Below, in pieces: positions 9,386 through 19,240 of a stretch of DNA of 64,000 bases (position 1 is its first letter; the number at the start of each line of letters is the position of its first letter). The notes beneath the pieces were generated by a model. The model saw nothing but the letters and a program-made list of their open reading frames with translations, did no database searches and had not been told where the DNA came from. Made by a program: the position numbers and the translations under genes. This DNA is from Vibrio taketomensis (lineage in GTDB: Bacteria > Pseudomonadota > Gammaproteobacteria > Enterobacterales > Vibrionaceae): the NCBI RefSeq assembly GCF_009938165.1, contig NZ_AP019649.1, positions 1,488,001 through 1,552,000 on the forward strand, read 5' to 3'.

Positions 9386-12241
9386 TTACGCTTTACGAAT
9401 GTTACATAGGGTTACTTTAGTTTCCTGCATCAAGGTAACAGGGTCGTAACCGTAAGTGGTTGCAGTGTTTGCTGCTTCACCGATAACGTATGGGTCTGTA
9501 CCCTCTGGGTACTTGCTACGAAGATCTTCACCTTCAAACTTACCGCCGAAGTGGAACGGTAGGAACGCAAGACCTGGCATCACGCGGTAAGTTACCATCG
9601 CTTTGACCTTAATACGGCCTTTCTCAGCCCCTTCAACCCAAACATCGTCACCATCTTGGAAACCAAGATCGTTGGCATCTTTAGGGTGTACCTCAACAAA
9701 CATCTCTTGTTGAAGTTCTGCTAGCCATGGGTTTGAACGTGTTTCTTCACCACCACCTTCGTACTCAACCAGACGACCAGAAGTCAGAATAATTGGGTAT
9801 TCTTTCGACTTGTCGTGTTCTTGGATTGATTTGTAAAGCGTAGGTACACGGAAGATCGCTTCTTTGTCATCCCAAGTTGGGTAATCAGCAACAAGATCGC
9901 GACGTGGCGTGTACAGTGGCTCACGGTGCAGTGGTACGCGGTCTGGGAATGTCCAAACGATCGCACGTGCTTTACCGTTACCAAATGGAATGCAACCGTG
10001 CTTGATCGCTACGCGTTGGATACCACCAGATAGGTCTGTTTTCCAGTTTTTACCTTCAGCAGCAACTTTCTCTTCTGCTGTTAGGTCATCCCACCAACCT
10101 AGTTGTTTCAACATGTTAGCAGTGAATTCTGGGTAACCGTCTTGTAGCTCACAGCCTTTTGAGTAGCTGTCTTCTGCAAGTAGGCTTTGACCTTCAAATT
10201 CCACACCGAAACGTGTACGGAAGTTACCGCCACCTTCAGCAACTGTTTTCGACGTATCGTAAAGGATGTGAGTACCAGGGTGTTTCATCTCTGGTGTACC
10301 CCAACATGGCCAAGGTAGACCGTAAGTTTCACCGTTTGCTGGGCCACCTTCCGCTTCGAGCGTTGTCTTGTGGAATGTATGCCAGTTTTGTTGGTGCTCT
10401 TTCAAACGCTCTGGGCTTTGACCTGTGTAACCAATCGTCCACATACCCTTGTTGAATTCACGAGTGATGTCTTCAATCACTGGTTGGTTGTTTTCAACTT
10501 TGATGTTTTTGAACAGTTGATCGGCAATACCTAGTTTTTGTGACAATAGGTACATGATCTCGTGGTCAGGTTTTGAATCAAATAGCGGTTGAATAACTTG
10601 ATCGCGCCATTGGATTGAACGGTTTGACGCGGTCACACTACCGTGAGTCTCAAATTGAGTCGTCGCTGGTAGTAGGTAAACGCCATCTGTACGATCGTTC
10701 ATTACCGCTGCAACTGTTGGGTATGGGTCAACAATCACCATCATATCCAGCTTTTGCATCGCTTTTTTCATTTCAGGACCGCGAGTTTGTGAGTTCACTG
10801 CGTGACCCCAGTAGAACATCGCACGGATGTTTTCGCGTTGACGGATCTTGTCTTTGTTTTCTAGAACGCCATCTACCCAACGAGATACCGGAATACCTGC
10901 GCTGTTCATTGGTTTTTGACCGCCGTATTCGTTGTTATCGAAACGACCGTGTACCCATTCGTAGTCTACATCCCAAACTTTTGACCAGTGACGCCATGCA
11001 CCTTCAGATAGACCGTAGTAACCTGGTAGCGTGTCAGAAAGTACGCCAAGGTCTGTTGCGCCCTGTACGTTATCGTGACCACGGAAAATGTTCGCACCGC
11101 CACCTGATTTACCCATGTTACCTAGCGCAAGTTCAAGCACACAATAAGCACGAGTGTTGTTGTTACCAGTAGTATGTTGAGTACCACCCATACACCAAAC
11201 AACACAACCAGGACGGTTTTCAGAAAGGACTTTTGCAGTCTGATAAACTTCAGCTTCGCTCACGCCAGTTACGCGCTCTACTTCTGCTGGTGTCCATTTT
11301 GCAACTTCAGCACGGATTTCATCCATACCAAATACACGCTGTTGGATAAACTCTTTATCTTCCCAGTTGTTTGCAAATACGTGCCATAGAACACCCCAAA
11401 TGAATGCTACGTCAGTACCTGGACGAAGAGATACATAGTAATCCGCTTTCGCTGCTGTACGAGTACGGCGAGGGTCAGCGACGACGATCTTACAGTTGCT
11501 CTTCTCTTTCGCGATTAGGATATGCTGCATTGCTACAGGGTGAGCTTCTGCTGGGTTTGAACCGATGAATAGCATCGATTTACAGTTGTGCATATCGTTG
11601 AACGAGTTTGTCATCGCACCGTAGCCCCAAGTGTTTGCTACACCGGCTACCGTTGTTGAGTGACAGATACGTGCTTGGTGGTCAACGTTGTTGGTACCCC
11701 AAAGCGACGCCATCTTACGGTAAAGATACGCTTGCTCGTTGTTGTGCTTCGCACTACCCAAGAAGTAAACAGAGTCAGGGCCTGATTGCTCACGGATCTC
11801 TAATGCTTTGTTACTGATTTCAGTCAGTGCTTGATCCCAAGAAAGCTTTTTCCACTTACCGTTTTCAAGTTTCATTGGGTATTTTAGACGACGTTCACCG
11901 TGACCATGTTCACGCAGTGCCGCGCCTTTCGCACAGTGACCACCAGCGTTAAATGGGTGATCATATGCTGGTTCTTGACCAGTCCAAACACCGTTTTGTA
12001 CTTCCGCGTACACACCACAGCCCACAGAACAGTGTGAACAAATGGTACGTTTTTGCTCGATCTTCGCTTGAGGATCAACTTGCTTAGCTTGTGCTTTTTT
12101 GATCATGCCTGGTGCAAATAGACTTGCACCCACGACCGCACCACCAGCAGCAAGTGAGCTGTTTTTCATAAATGTACGACGAGAAACACCAAGCTGGTTT
12201 TGCTCTTTGCTCACTGAATCAGAGCGTTTAACTAATTTCAT
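9386..12241 (-). CDS. fdhA: Formate dehydrogenase catalytic subunit (alpha), Tat-exported
   Basis: This 951-residue molybdopterin enzyme oxidises formate to CO2 in the periplasm. A twin-arginine leader (SRRTFMKNS near residue 20) precedes the 4Fe-4S motif CSHCSVGCGVY, whose last Cys lies in GGHCAKGAA. The active-site segment ARICHSTTVAGV puts Cys at residue 193 where many homologues have selenocysteine. No in-frame TGA is present, so this is a Cys-type enzyme. The C-terminal molybdopterin-dinucleotide domain is intact. The metal may be Mo or W; the tungstate transporter elsewhere in the window makes W plausible, which is inference. Confidence 0.95.
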   Translation of the reverse strand: MKLVKRSDSVSKEQNQLGVSRRTFMKNSSLAAGGAVVGASLFAPGMIKKAQAKQVDPQAKIEQKRTICSHCSVGCGVYAEVQNGVWTGQEPAYDHPFNAGGHCAKGAALREHGHGERRLKYPMKLENGKWKKLSWDQALTEISNKALEIREQSGPDSVYFLGSAKHNNEQAYLYRKMASLWGTNNVDHQARICHSTTVAGVANTWGYGAMTNSFNDMHNCKSMLFIGSNPAEAHPVAMQHILIAKEKSNCKIVVADPRRTRTAAKADYYVSLRPGTDVAFIWGVLWHVFANNWEDKEFIQQRVFGMDEIRAEVAKWTPAEVERVTGVSEAEVYQTAKVLSENRPGCVVWCMGGTQHTTGNNNTRAYCVLELALGNMGKSGGGANIFRGHDNVQGATDLGVLSDTLPGYYGLSEGAWRHWSKVWDVDYEWVHGRFDNNEYGGQKPMNSAGIPVSRWVDGVLENKDKIRQRENIRAMFYWGHAVNSQTRGPEMKKAMQKLDMMVIVDPYPTVAAVMNDRTDGVYLLPATTQFETHGSVTASNRSIQWRDQVIQPLFDSKPDHEIMYLLSQKLGIADQLFKNIKVENNQPVIEDITREFNKGMWTIGYTGQSPERLKEHQQNWHTFHKTTLEAEGGPANGETYGLPWPCWGTPEMKHPGTHILYDTSKTVAEGGGNFRTRFGVEFEGQSLLAEDSYSKGCELQDGYPEFTANMLKQLGWWDDLTAEEKVAAEGKNWKTDLSGGIQRVAIKHGCIPFGNGKARAIVWTFPDRVPLHREPLYTPRRDLVADYPTWDDKEAIFRVPTLYKSIQEHDKSKEYPIILTSGRLVEYEGGGEETRSNPWLAELQQEMFVEVHPKDANDLGFQDGDDVWVEGAEKGRIKVKAMVTYRVMPGLAFLPFHFGGKFEGEDLRSKYPEGTDPYVIGEAANTATTYGYDPVTLMQETKVTLCNIRKA

Positions 12242-12254
12242 CTGTATAGCCTAA

Positions 12255-12455
12255 TTACAGTGTGTCGTAGTAATCGCGTACATGCTGAGTTTCGCGATAG
12301 CCTGTCTTTTTCACGTCAGTTTTAACTTCGTCAGCAGTTTCTGCAGCGGTTGCCACTTTAGTCGTGCCAGCGACAACTGCACCAGCAACGGCAGCAGTTG
12401 CAAAGCCTTTCAGGAGATCCCTGCGGCGATTATCTATTTGATTATTATCTTTCAT
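12255..12455 (-). CDS. Formate dehydrogenase region Tat-signal peptide protein
   Basis: This 66-residue protein is almost entirely a twin-arginine signal (NRRRDLLKGFATAAVAG) followed by an Ala-rich region and a short acidic/basic tail ending DYYDTL. It belongs to the small FdhX-type family found immediately before fdhA in many formate dehydrogenase operons (TIGR02811-like, from memory). It lies 13 bp upstream of fdhA behind AAGGAAG. Its biochemical role is not established. A Tat-targeting or maturation helper is the common suggestion. Confidence 0.85.
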   Translation of the reverse strand: MKDNNQIDNRRRDLLKGFATAAVAGAVVAGTTKVATAAETADEVKTDVKKTGYRETQHVRDYYDTL

Positions 12456-12553
12456 TGTTGCTTCCTTACCCTCTTAAGGTAGTGTTTTGGGGGCTCAAGG
12501 CCCCTCTTATCGATGTTATTACTCGTACTCAGTTACGTTTTTCACATCAATTT

Positions 12554-13140
12554 TTAAATGAGTTTTGCTCTTAAGTTTTGACTAAATTGCACTTGCTCAA
12601 CAGTACAAAACGCACCCGTTAACTGAGCAACTGCCAAATAAAATTTCGCGTGTTTCGCTTGTTCAATCTGCTTCACGAGAGACTCAAACCAAGGCGCAAT
12701 ATGTTTATTAAAGAACACTTGCTGGATACTTGCCTCTTCGCTCGTTAGCATAGCCATCACTTCGCACAGCGCAGCAAAATGGTCTTCAGGCTCTTTCACA
12801 TTAGTTTTGCGTTCAAAACCAAGTGTTTCGAGATCGAGACGAATATCCGCAAGCGGCTTTTCCATCAAAGACCCGGTTAAGTGCCAAGAAGCAAATGGAA
12901 CCACTTCGCCACGACCAATTCCGATAAACAGATCTTGATACTCGTCGTCCAGCGCTTCACGGCTGCTTTGCTCTGCTGCCAAACGTAATGATTGCCATGC
13001 TTTTTGCATCGCACTTTCTGTCTGTTCAATTTCTAAATCAGCAAGAAAGCCCACCAATTCTTGTGTTGGCGCTTGCGATACAGTGAAGCCAGTAGTAGAT
13101 AGATTTCTTGTCGCAATGTTGCTTGTTCGTTTTGATCCAC
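12554..13140 (-). CDS. TorD-family chaperone for formate dehydrogenase (one apparent frameshift)
   Basis: This is a cytoplasmic TorD/DmsD-like chaperone that binds molybdoenzyme Tat leaders and aids cofactor insertion. The clean open frame begins only at a TTG at 13057, but in the next frame a GTG at 13140 with a good AGGAG site opens VDQNEQATLRQEIYLLLASLYR. It joins the main frame at QAPTQELVGFL if one C is added at the CGC-AAG junction near 13075-13078. Repaired length is 195 residues, typical for the family. EYQDLFIGIGRGEVVPFASW is the expected core motif. Either a sequencing error or a true inactivating mutation is possible. The intact polyferredoxin and fdhA around it favour error. Confidence 0.8.
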
Positions 13141-13149
13141 GGCGAGCTC

Positions 13150-14811
13150 CTAGTATTTAATTTGTTTCGTTGGGTCGTCAGCCATCGATTCGAACATGTC
13201 GATCACTCGGCAGTCTTCACACATTGCAATACGGTTAAGTGCCGCTTCGTTAGCAAAGTGAGAGTGACCACGTAACTTAGACTGCAACATATCAATCATA
13301 GACTGTGGAGCGAAAGGTTTGTGGCAACGAACACATTCCGCCGCTTTTTCTTGATGGATAATGCGTGCATTTTGGCGCGCGTCTTTATCCCAATTCATGC
13401 GAGGAGTTAGCGTTAGCACTTTTTCAGGACACGCTTTCTCACACAGGCCACATTGCACACAATCTTGCTCAACAAACTTAAGTGAAGGAGATTCACCATC
13501 CGTATGCAATGCTCGAGTTGGACATACCGCCACACAACTCATACATAGCGTACAGTCGCTCGACTTACACTCTACGTTGCCGTAAGGCGCATTAGTCGCT
13601 AACTCAACAGCGTTTTCTACCGGAATACGTGAAATCGCTAATGCATCCAAAGCGGTGAATAGACGTTGACGTTTATTACCTTCAAGATCGCCAAGTGCAA
13701 GATCAAACGAATCAGTACAAAGTGTTGGAGGACCTTCACGTAAAGATTCTAGATATAGAATGTCGATGCATTCTTTTTGAATACCCAGTTGTGATAGCAG
13801 CTCTTGTGCAATAGACACTTCGTTATTAAGAATGCGCACAATCGTAGGTGGCATAAAACGACTTGCAGCGAAGAGTACTTGTGTAGCGCCATTAACGAGT
13901 GCAGCAAACCAAGTATCAATACCCACAGATGGCAATTCTTCGACTACAACGGGAATAACGTTATCTGGTAGTGCCTTAAGCGCCATTACGTTGTAACTTT
14001 CATGACGAGAACTACAAATAAGTACAATAGGATCTAAGCCGCCCGCTTTCTCATAGTTAGCCAGCGTACGCTCAATAAACTTTTGCGTGTCTTGAGGATT
14101 TGGTAGAGCGTAATGAATCGCTTCTGTTGGACATGCCGTTGCACACGTACCCACACCTTGACATAGGTATGGATTAATTTCGATGCGATGGCCGGTATCA
14201 TCACTGCCTTGGCTAGATAGTGCACCAGCAGGACACGCATCCACGCAACGCTCACAGCCTTTTACGCCACGTGAACTATGTGCACACAGATCGGTATTTA
14301 AACGGAAGAATTTTGGTTTATCAAACGTACCCATTAAGGTTGGGATCTCTTCTAGCGCATCCGCTAGTTTTGGATAACCACGACCGACTGGGTAATAACC
14401 AGGAACAGGCACTTCCTCTGTCATGCAGCTATTTAGACATAGGTCTAGAACGACATCAAAACAGTCGTGACCAATCGCTACTTCTGCCAAGTTGCTGCGT
14501 AGCATATTGTTGACAGTCTGAACTTCAAAAGCGCCCAGAAAACCAGAAACTTCCACTGAATTGGCAAAGTAGAGTTTGGCGTGTGTGCCCTTTTCACCAT
14601 CCGTTGACAGCAAAGTTAGGCTCTTCATTTGCTCTAACTGCTGCGCCGCACTTTCAATAATAGCGGTCGGACCAACAATTAGAGTATTACCGCCACTTTC
14701 GTAGCTTACTGTTGGTGGGATGAGGTTTGTTAACTCAACCGTATTTTCAAACGCGTAAAGTCTTGCTTTACCGTTGTTTGATGTTGCTTCTTGTAGTAGT
14801 TGTTTAAGCAT
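13150..14811 (-). CDS. Multi-cluster 4Fe-4S protein, first gene of the fdh operon
   Basis: This soluble polyferredoxin-like protein has about 553 residues. An N-terminal region with little recognisable motif is followed by ferredoxin motifs: CAHSSRGVKGCERCVDACP near residue 186, CQGVGTCATACP near 227, CTLCMSCVAVCP near 432 and CVQCGLCEKACP near 464. A CVRCHKPF...CEDC zinc-finger-like pair lies at the C-terminus. I start at ATG 14811; a TTG seven codons upstream is open but less likely. It is found next to formate dehydrogenases in gamma-proteobacteria and presumably transfers electrons or aids maturation (inference). A sigma-54 promoter lies about 50 bp upstream, making this the first gene of the operon. 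Confidence 0.88.
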   Translation of the reverse strand: MLKQLLQEATSNNGKARLYAFENTVELTNLIPPTVSYESGGNTLIVGPTAIIESAAQQLEQMKSLTLLSTDGEKGTHAKLYFANSVEVSGFLGAFEVQTVNNMLRSNLAEVAIGHDCFDVVLDLCLNSCMTEEVPVPGYYPVGRGYPKLADALEEIPTLMGTFDKPKFFRLNTDLCAHSSRGVKGCERCVDACPAGALSSQGSDDTGHRIEINPYLCQGVGTCATACPTEAIHYALPNPQDTQKFIERTLANYEKAGGLDPIVLICSSRHESYNVMALKALPDNVIPVVVEELPSVGIDTWFAALVNGATQVLFAASRFMPPTIVRILNNEVSIAQELLSQLGIQKECIDILYLESLREGPPTLCTDSFDLALGDLEGNKRQRLFTALDALAISRIPVENAVELATNAPYGNVECKSSDCTLCMSCVAVCPTRALHTDGESPSLKFVEQDCVQCGLCEKACPEKVLTLTPRMNWDKDARQNARIIHQEKAAECVRCHKPFAPQSMIDMLQSKLRGHSHFANEAALNRIAMCEDCRVIDMFESMADDPTKQIKY

Positions 14812-14857
14812 TGCTCTATGTCCAGGTTGCAACCGGATAATTCGACGAGCAAATTAT

Positions 14858-14874
14858 TGCAAATGCCGTACCAA
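14858..14874 (-). promoter_or_regulatory. Sigma-54 (-24/-12) promoter of the fdh operon
   Basis: Read on the minus strand the site is TTGGTACGGCATTTGCA. The GG and GC dinucleotides have the exact 10-base spacing of the RpoN consensus TTGGCACG-N4-TTGCA, with one mismatch among the conserved bases. It lies 47 bp before the polyferredoxin ATG. No other sigma-54 site was noticed within the locus. Confidence 0.8.
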
Positions 14875-14928
14875 CTTTTTATCAATAAAATTCAGCTAGT
14901 TACGCTTGAAACGATAAAACAATAGAGA

Positions 14929-14964
14929 CAAAAAAACCGATTGAGACAATTTGTCGCAATCGGC
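14929..14964 (-). terminator. Terminator of the DUF3305-DUF3306 pair
   Basis: On the minus strand, GCCGATTG / CAATCGG forms a stem, extended through the inner GACAA / TTGTC palindrome, and is followed by seven T. It lies 30 bp after the DUF3306 stop and separates that pair from the sigma-54-driven genes downstream. Confidence 0.75.
14941..14959. promoter_or_regulatory. Palindromic upstream activator site of the fdh operon
   Basis: TTGAGACAATTTGTCGCAA is a near-perfect palindrome (TTGNGACAA-T-TTGTCNCAA) located about 70-90 bp upstream of the -24 element, the usual distance for a sigma-54 enhancer. It matches the palindrome before tupA over 16 of 17 bases. It is also embedded in the terminator hairpin of the DUF3306 gene. 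Confidence 0.6.
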
Positions 14965-14994
14965 TGGTAGCAAATGTAGTCAAAATGTACCTAC

Positions 14995-15645
14995 TTAGCG
15001 TGTGGTATATTTTGTCTCACTACTTTGTTTATCGGAAACGAGCGAATCATCTTCATCATGATTTGCGATAGACAGTTCATCATTCGAGAGATCAGAGTCA
15101 TTGGTTCCATCACTTAAACTCGCTTGTTCTGCTTGCTCTTCAACGCCATCAACTTGTGATGTTTGTTCTACCGCTGTTTCATTACTCTCTGCCGCTATTT
15201 CTGTTTCTTCAACAGGTTCTTCTTGTTTCTCTTTAACCCAATCACGCAGTGTTTCAGCCACACTTTGAGACAGTGTTTTCAGATTACTGTAATCATCATC
15301 GTAATCATCCAACCCATCGCGAACGTTATACTCATCTGAGAGAAAGAGTTTACGCAGTGCTGCTTTCTTAACGCTTCGTTCTGCTTCTGAGGCCAATAGC
15401 GTCGCAATCGAGGTTGGTTCACTCTTGACTTGGTCGTTACTTGCTTCTACTGCATCTTCAAGGCCTTGGCTTTCCAAAGCCTCTGTCTGCGACTCTTGGC
15501 CTGTCTCTTCCGCTGTGTCCAGTGAATCCACTTCATCGTGAGCAGTGTGGGCAACCTGTTGCGTTTCTTGTTCAGGTTTTAGCAATTCCGTTGCGGTTTC
15601 TTCCAGTTTTCGCTTAGACCAGCGACTAATAAAACTAGTTACCAT
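14995..15645 (-). CDS. DUF3306-family protein
   Basis: This acidic protein has about 216 residues. It begins MVTSFISRWSKRKLEE, the FxSRWSRRK opening typical of DUF3306 proteins encoded with formate dehydrogenases. A conserved block near residues 100-135 (SVKKAALRKLFLSDEYNVRDGLDDYDDDY) is followed by a low-complexity Glu/Ser/Asp tail. I start at ATG 15645 because a CAGGAG site precedes it; the open frame continues 21 codons upstream. It overlaps the DUF3305 gene by 11 bp. Function is unknown, with a maturation role suggested by context only. Confidence 0.8.
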   Translation of the reverse strand: MVTSFISRWSKRKLEETATELLKPEQETQQVAHTAHDEVDSLDTAEETGQESQTEALESQGLEDAVEASNDQVKSEPTSIATLLASEAERSVKKAALRKLFLSDEYNVRDGLDDYDDDYSNLKTLSQSVAETLRDWVKEKQEEPVEETEIAAESNETAVEQTSQVDGVEEQAEQASLSDGTNDSDLSNDELSIANHDEDDSLVSDKQSSETKYTTR

Positions 15646-16084
15646 TTGCTCGACCTGCTCCTGGGCGTTTCTTACGTCTAACTTCCAATAACTCACCATG
15701 GCGGCCAATGTAGGCCTCCATCCACGCTTGAATAGGCAATGGCATATCTGCAGATAGCACTAAATAATCACCATCCATAAAGCGTGATGCCACACCCTGT
15801 GACGCCGTCACTTGAACCAGTTTAGGATTGTCTTCACCCTCAAAGGTATCGAGAATGACAAACAACTTTGGTTGGTTTGAGCTTAGATTGAAACGATAAT
15901 CGGTGCGTTCATCTTTATGCAACTGCAGAATAGCTAACATATTACTTTGCTGCTCTGGCTTAATATTGAAACCGGTCAACTGTTGCTGAATCGTTGTCCA
16001 CTTGCCTTGGCTGACCTCTTGAGCGGTTAACTCACATTCTACTGGCCAGTGGTCTTCAGTTTTGTTGAGCGTTAATGTAGACAT
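15635..16084 (-). CDS. DUF3305-family protein
   Basis: The protein has 149 residues and starts at ATG 16084 (MSTLTLNKTEDHWPVEC). The HWPVECEL and GKWTTIQQQL segments, and the C-terminal region with WMEAYIGRHGE and then RRKKRPGAG, fit the DUF3305 family, which occurs with DUF3306 beside formate dehydrogenases. No catalytic residues are evident. It is the first gene of a two-gene unit and its end overlaps the DUF3306 start. The function is unknown. Confidence 0.8.
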   Translation of the reverse strand: MSTLTLNKTEDHWPVECELTAQEVSQGKWTTIQQQLTGFNIKPEQQSNMLAILQLHKDERTDYRFNLSSNQPKLFVILDTFEGEDNPKLVQVTASQGVASRFMDGDYLVLSADMPLPIQAWMEAYIGRHGELLEVRRKKRPGAGRANGN

Positions 16085-16295
16085 AATGCACCCTACTTTA
16101 GATTTGCTGCTTTGACATGCAGATTTTAGATTCAGACATCTAAGCAATATTCATTCCCAAATTGTAGCACTAATCAACAACCCTTAATGAACTAATGTTG
16201 TTAGGAACGTTTATTGCTTGTAACTATTACTTGTATCAACGCAAAACTTGATTCAACATTGATATAACAAAGCGCTACTAACTATAGGTATCAAC

Positions 16296-17126
16296 GTGGT
16301 TAAACCAAATATAATTAAAACCAGTGAAAATCCACTCCAAACAATCGAAGTCGAAGTGTATGACGAATATGGTGAGAAGCTAGTTAAAGAGATTGCTTGT
16401 GAACGCCCTCTTACGGTTATGCTTAACTGGAAAGAAGTAGTAACGCTGATGACCTTAGGTTCACGTCCTGAGTCTTTGGTGCTTGGCTATCTTAAAAACC
16501 AAAGTTTCGTCTCAGATCCTAATGCAATTGAATCGGTGATTATCGATTGGGAAACCAGCAGCGCCGCAGTGATCACCAAAGAAAATACCGAACATATCGA
16601 AAAAGCCTTAAAGAAAAAGACCGTTACTTCTGGTTGCGGACAAGGCACTATGTACGGCAATGTGATGAAACAGCTTGAGAATTATCAAGTGCCTCAAACG
16701 CCACTTAAACAATCAGAAATCTATATCGCACTAGAAGCGCTAACCCATTATAACGATACCTACAAAAAAGCCGGCGCTGTGCACGGTTGTGCCGTATGCA
16801 AAGGTGACCAAGTGTTATCGTTTGTTGAAGATGTAGGTCGTCACAACGCGGTGGATACACTGGCTGGTGAAATGTGGATCAACGAAGAGAGTGGCGACGA
16901 CAAGATTTTCTATACAACAGGTCGTCTTACCTCTGAAATGGTGATCAAAGTGGCTCAAATGGGTATTCCTGTTTTGCTGTCCCGCTCAGGTGTGACCCAG
17001 ATGGGATTAGATTTAGCGAAGAAATTTGGTATCACGACCATTGCCCGCGCAAAAGGTTTACGTTTCCAAGTCTTTACCGGCGCAGAAAAAATCACTTTTG
17101 ACGTAAAAGGCGAACAAGCCGAATAA
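16296..17126 (+). CDS. fdhD: Formate dehydrogenase accessory sulfurtransferase FdhD
   Basis: FdhD passes sulfur to the Mo/W-bis-PGD cofactor, a step formate dehydrogenase needs for activity. The 276-residue protein starts at a GTG with a weak GGT ribosome site. It carries VTSGCGQGTMYG near residue 110 where E. coli has a CxxC pair. Only one Cys is present in that segment. HGCAVCKGDQVLSFVEDVGRHNAVDTL near residue 165 and the FYTTGRLTSEMV and GIPVLLSRSGVT blocks are all typical. It is transcribed away from the fdh operon. Confidence 0.93.
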   Translation: MVKPNIIKTSENPLQTIEVEVYDEYGEKLVKEIACERPLTVMLNWKEVVTLMTLGSRPESLVLGYLKNQSFVSDPNAIESVIIDWETSSAAVITKENTEHIEKALKKKTVTSGCGQGTMYGNVMKQLENYQVPQTPLKQSEIYIALEALTHYNDTYKKAGAVHGCAVCKGDQVLSFVEDVGRHNAVDTLAGEMWINEESGDDKIFYTTGRLTSEMVIKVAQMGIPVLLSRSGVTQMGLDLAKKFGITTIARAKGLRFQVFTGAEKITFDVKGEQAE

Positions 17127-17143
17127 CCTCCGCTGCATACACC

Positions 17144-17170
17144 AAAGCCCCTGTATATTCAGGGGCTTTT
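17144..17170 (+). terminator. Terminator after fdhD
   Basis: The hairpin AAAGCCCCTG-TATATT-CAGGGGCTTTT lies 18 bp after the fdhD stop. Confidence 0.85.
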
Positions 17171-17305
17171 CATATCCGCTCGCTTTTGCAAATCTCCCTC
17201 TTAGTGCTATTAGTTTAATATCGCATTCACGATTACGGCTTAAATACAGATAACTATTTTATTCGGTGTGCGACTTATTCTAACGTCAGGTTCTAGGAGA
17301 ACATC

Positions 17306-19195
17306 ATGTCTCAAAACGCTAACGATTCGAGTTGGTTTAGCAGTATTAGTATCAAAGGCAAATTGGTCGCCATCAATCTTATTCTATTAGTCGGTATTGT
17401 TTGTTATGGCTTGTTTGAACAGCGAAGCTTAAACAATATGCATGAACTGGAATTGGCTTCCGTTGAGAACGCCGAAGCCGAGATTGATTTGCTAACCCTC
17501 AGGCGACACGAAAAAGATTTTCTCGCTCGTCATGACATCAAGTACAAACAACGTTTTGATCAAACCTATGAAAAACTCACCCTACGTTTGAATGACTTGG
17601 AACAACGAATCAAACAGCATGAGTTGCCTCTTGATGGACGCATTAATCGTATTAGTTCAACACTGGTGCAATACCAACAGAAGTTCGATGTGATGGTTGC
17701 GCAAATTGAACTAATTGATTCAAAAACCAGCGGTAATTCTCTTATCAATCAACTTAGCAATGCTCGAAACGAGCTCAGGGATGACGTCGTTCGGCTCAAT
17801 AACCTCGAAGCAAAAGTTGCACTCTCGGAATTAATGGAAAAAGATTTTCATTATCTTGCTTATCCTTCTGAACAAAGCGAGCTAGTTCTATCAGAAAGCT
17901 TGCAAAGTTTTTATCGTCAATTTGGCTATCTTTCGTCATTGCAAAACATCTTCAATCGCTATCAAGATGCGCTGGTCAACCTGTTTGAAGCGAATAGACA
18001 GCTTGGGCTCACACAAGATCAAGGAATCCGAGGTGATTTAAGAGAGACAGTTCATACGACGGAAGAAGAAATCCTCACGATGCAAGGTGAGATTGAAAGT
18101 TCTATTCTCGTCGCATCAGACAAAGTCAAAATGCAACTGCATATATTCGGCGCTTTACTCGCCCTATTGCTCTCCGGTTTATTAGCTCTTATTGGCCGTA
18201 GCATTATAAATCGAATTCAAAACATCAACGCGATGATGCGCGATATTGCCAGTGGTACGGGTGATTTGACGGTAAGAATGAATGCCAGCGGTAATGATGA
18301 ACTTGCACAACTCGCCCACTCCTTTGATACCTTCACTTCTAAATTGCACAATTTAATCAAAGATGTCGCCTCAGCAAAAGAGGTGTTGGATGAAAGCTCC
18401 ACTCTAAGTACTCAAGCCGCAACGAAAAGTATGAATAACGCTGAGCAGCAGAAAATTGAATCGGAATCGGTCGCTACAGCAATTAATGAACTGGTGCAGA
18501 CGAGCAACGAAATTACCTCGAACATCGAACATGCAGCAATGAGTGCTTCGAGCATGAAAGATGCCTCTCTAATGGCGAGAGACATTACGCAGCAAGCCAG
18601 TAGCAGCATGCAAAGCCTTGCGAGTGACATCGCCAACTCTCAGGGACTGATCGAACAATTAGAAGAGCAAAGCCGTCAAATTAATTCCGTTATTTCCACC
18701 ATTCAAGGCATTGCAGAACAAACCAATTTATTAGCGCTGAATGCCGCCATTGAAGCTGCTCGTGCTGGTGAACATGGTCGTGGTTTTGCGGTCGTTGCCG
18801 ATGAAGTGCGTGACCTATCAATGAAAACGGATGAATCGACTCGTCAGATAGAATCGACGATTAATAACCTCACGAGTCAAATCCACACCACCGTCGCCAT
18901 TATGGCTGCAAGTCAAGAGCAGGCAGAAGCGACGAAGCAAGATACTCAACAAGTCGTTGATGCGATTGATAGTGTCAATCAGCAAATTGAAGAGTTATTT
19001 AATATGAATACACAAATCGCGACGGCGTCAGAAGAGCAAGCGATGGTATCGAGTGAAATTGATAGGAACATTACCCATATTGCTTCCTTAGCGAATGATA
19101 CCTATCAAGAAGTGCAAGAGTCTGTGAAATACAGCAGTCAGGTGGGAGAAGTGAATCACAAGCTCGACTCGCTTGTGGCGCAATTTCGCTACTAG
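17306..19195 (+). CDS. Methyl-accepting chemotaxis protein with HBM-like sensor
   Basis: This transmembrane chemoreceptor has 629 residues. TM1 is near 22-42 and TM2 near 283-303. The periplasmic region is about 240 residues of predicted helix with [13 protein letters not shown] near 73, which resembles the helical bimodular (HBM) sensor of McpS-type receptors that often bind organic acids. A HAMP domain (near 304-357) and a signalling domain follow. The hairpin tip [20 protein letters not shown] near 471 is canonical. It lacks a C-terminal NWETF-type pentapeptide. It is a single-gene unit behind AGGAGA. The ligand is unknown. Confidence 0.92.
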   Translation: MSQNANDSSWFSSISIKGKLVAINLILLVGIVCYGLFEQRSLNNMHELELASVENAEAEIDLLTLRRHEKDFLARHDIKYKQRFDQTYEKLTLRLNDLEQRIKQHELPLDGRINRISSTLVQYQQKFDVMVAQIELIDSKTSGNSLINQLSNARNELRDDVVRLNNLEAKVALSELMEKDFHYLAYPSEQSELVLSESLQSFYRQFGYLSSLQNIFNRYQDALVNLFEANRQLGLTQDQGIRGDLRETVHTTEEEILTMQGEIESSILVASDKVKMQLHIFGALLALLLSGLLALIGRSIINRIQNINAMMRDIASGTGDLTVRMNASGNDELAQLAHSFDTFTSKLHNLIKDVASAKEVLDESSTLSTQAATKSMNNAEQQKIESESVATAINELVQTSNEITSNIEHAAMSASSMKDASLMARDITQQASSSMQSLASDIANSQGLIEQLEEQSRQINSVISTIQGIAEQTNLLALNAAIEAARAGEHGRGFAVVADEVRDLSMKTDESTRQIESTINNLTSQIHTTVAIMAASQEQAEATKQDTQQVVDAIDSVNQQIEELFNMNTQIATASEEQAMVSSEIDRNITHIASLANDTYQEVQESVKYSSQVGEVNHKLDSLVAQFRY

Positions 19196-19240
19196 CATTT
19201 AGCTTGATTGCTTATATCTGTAACCACGAAATAGAAATAC

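Noticed and set aside
10615..11172. A 185-residue plus-strand frame inside fdhA
   Set aside because: It is antisense to a strongly conserved enzyme gene and has no family resemblance or ribosome site.
11660..11668. Selenocysteine in the formate dehydrogenase
   Set aside because: The active-site codon is TGT (Cys). There is no in-frame TGA and no selenocysteine insertion hairpin is needed.
12554..13057. A shorter TorD-like protein starting at TTG 13057
   Set aside because: There is no ribosome site before it, and a GTG with AGGAG at 13140 opens the expected family N-terminus in the neighbouring frame.
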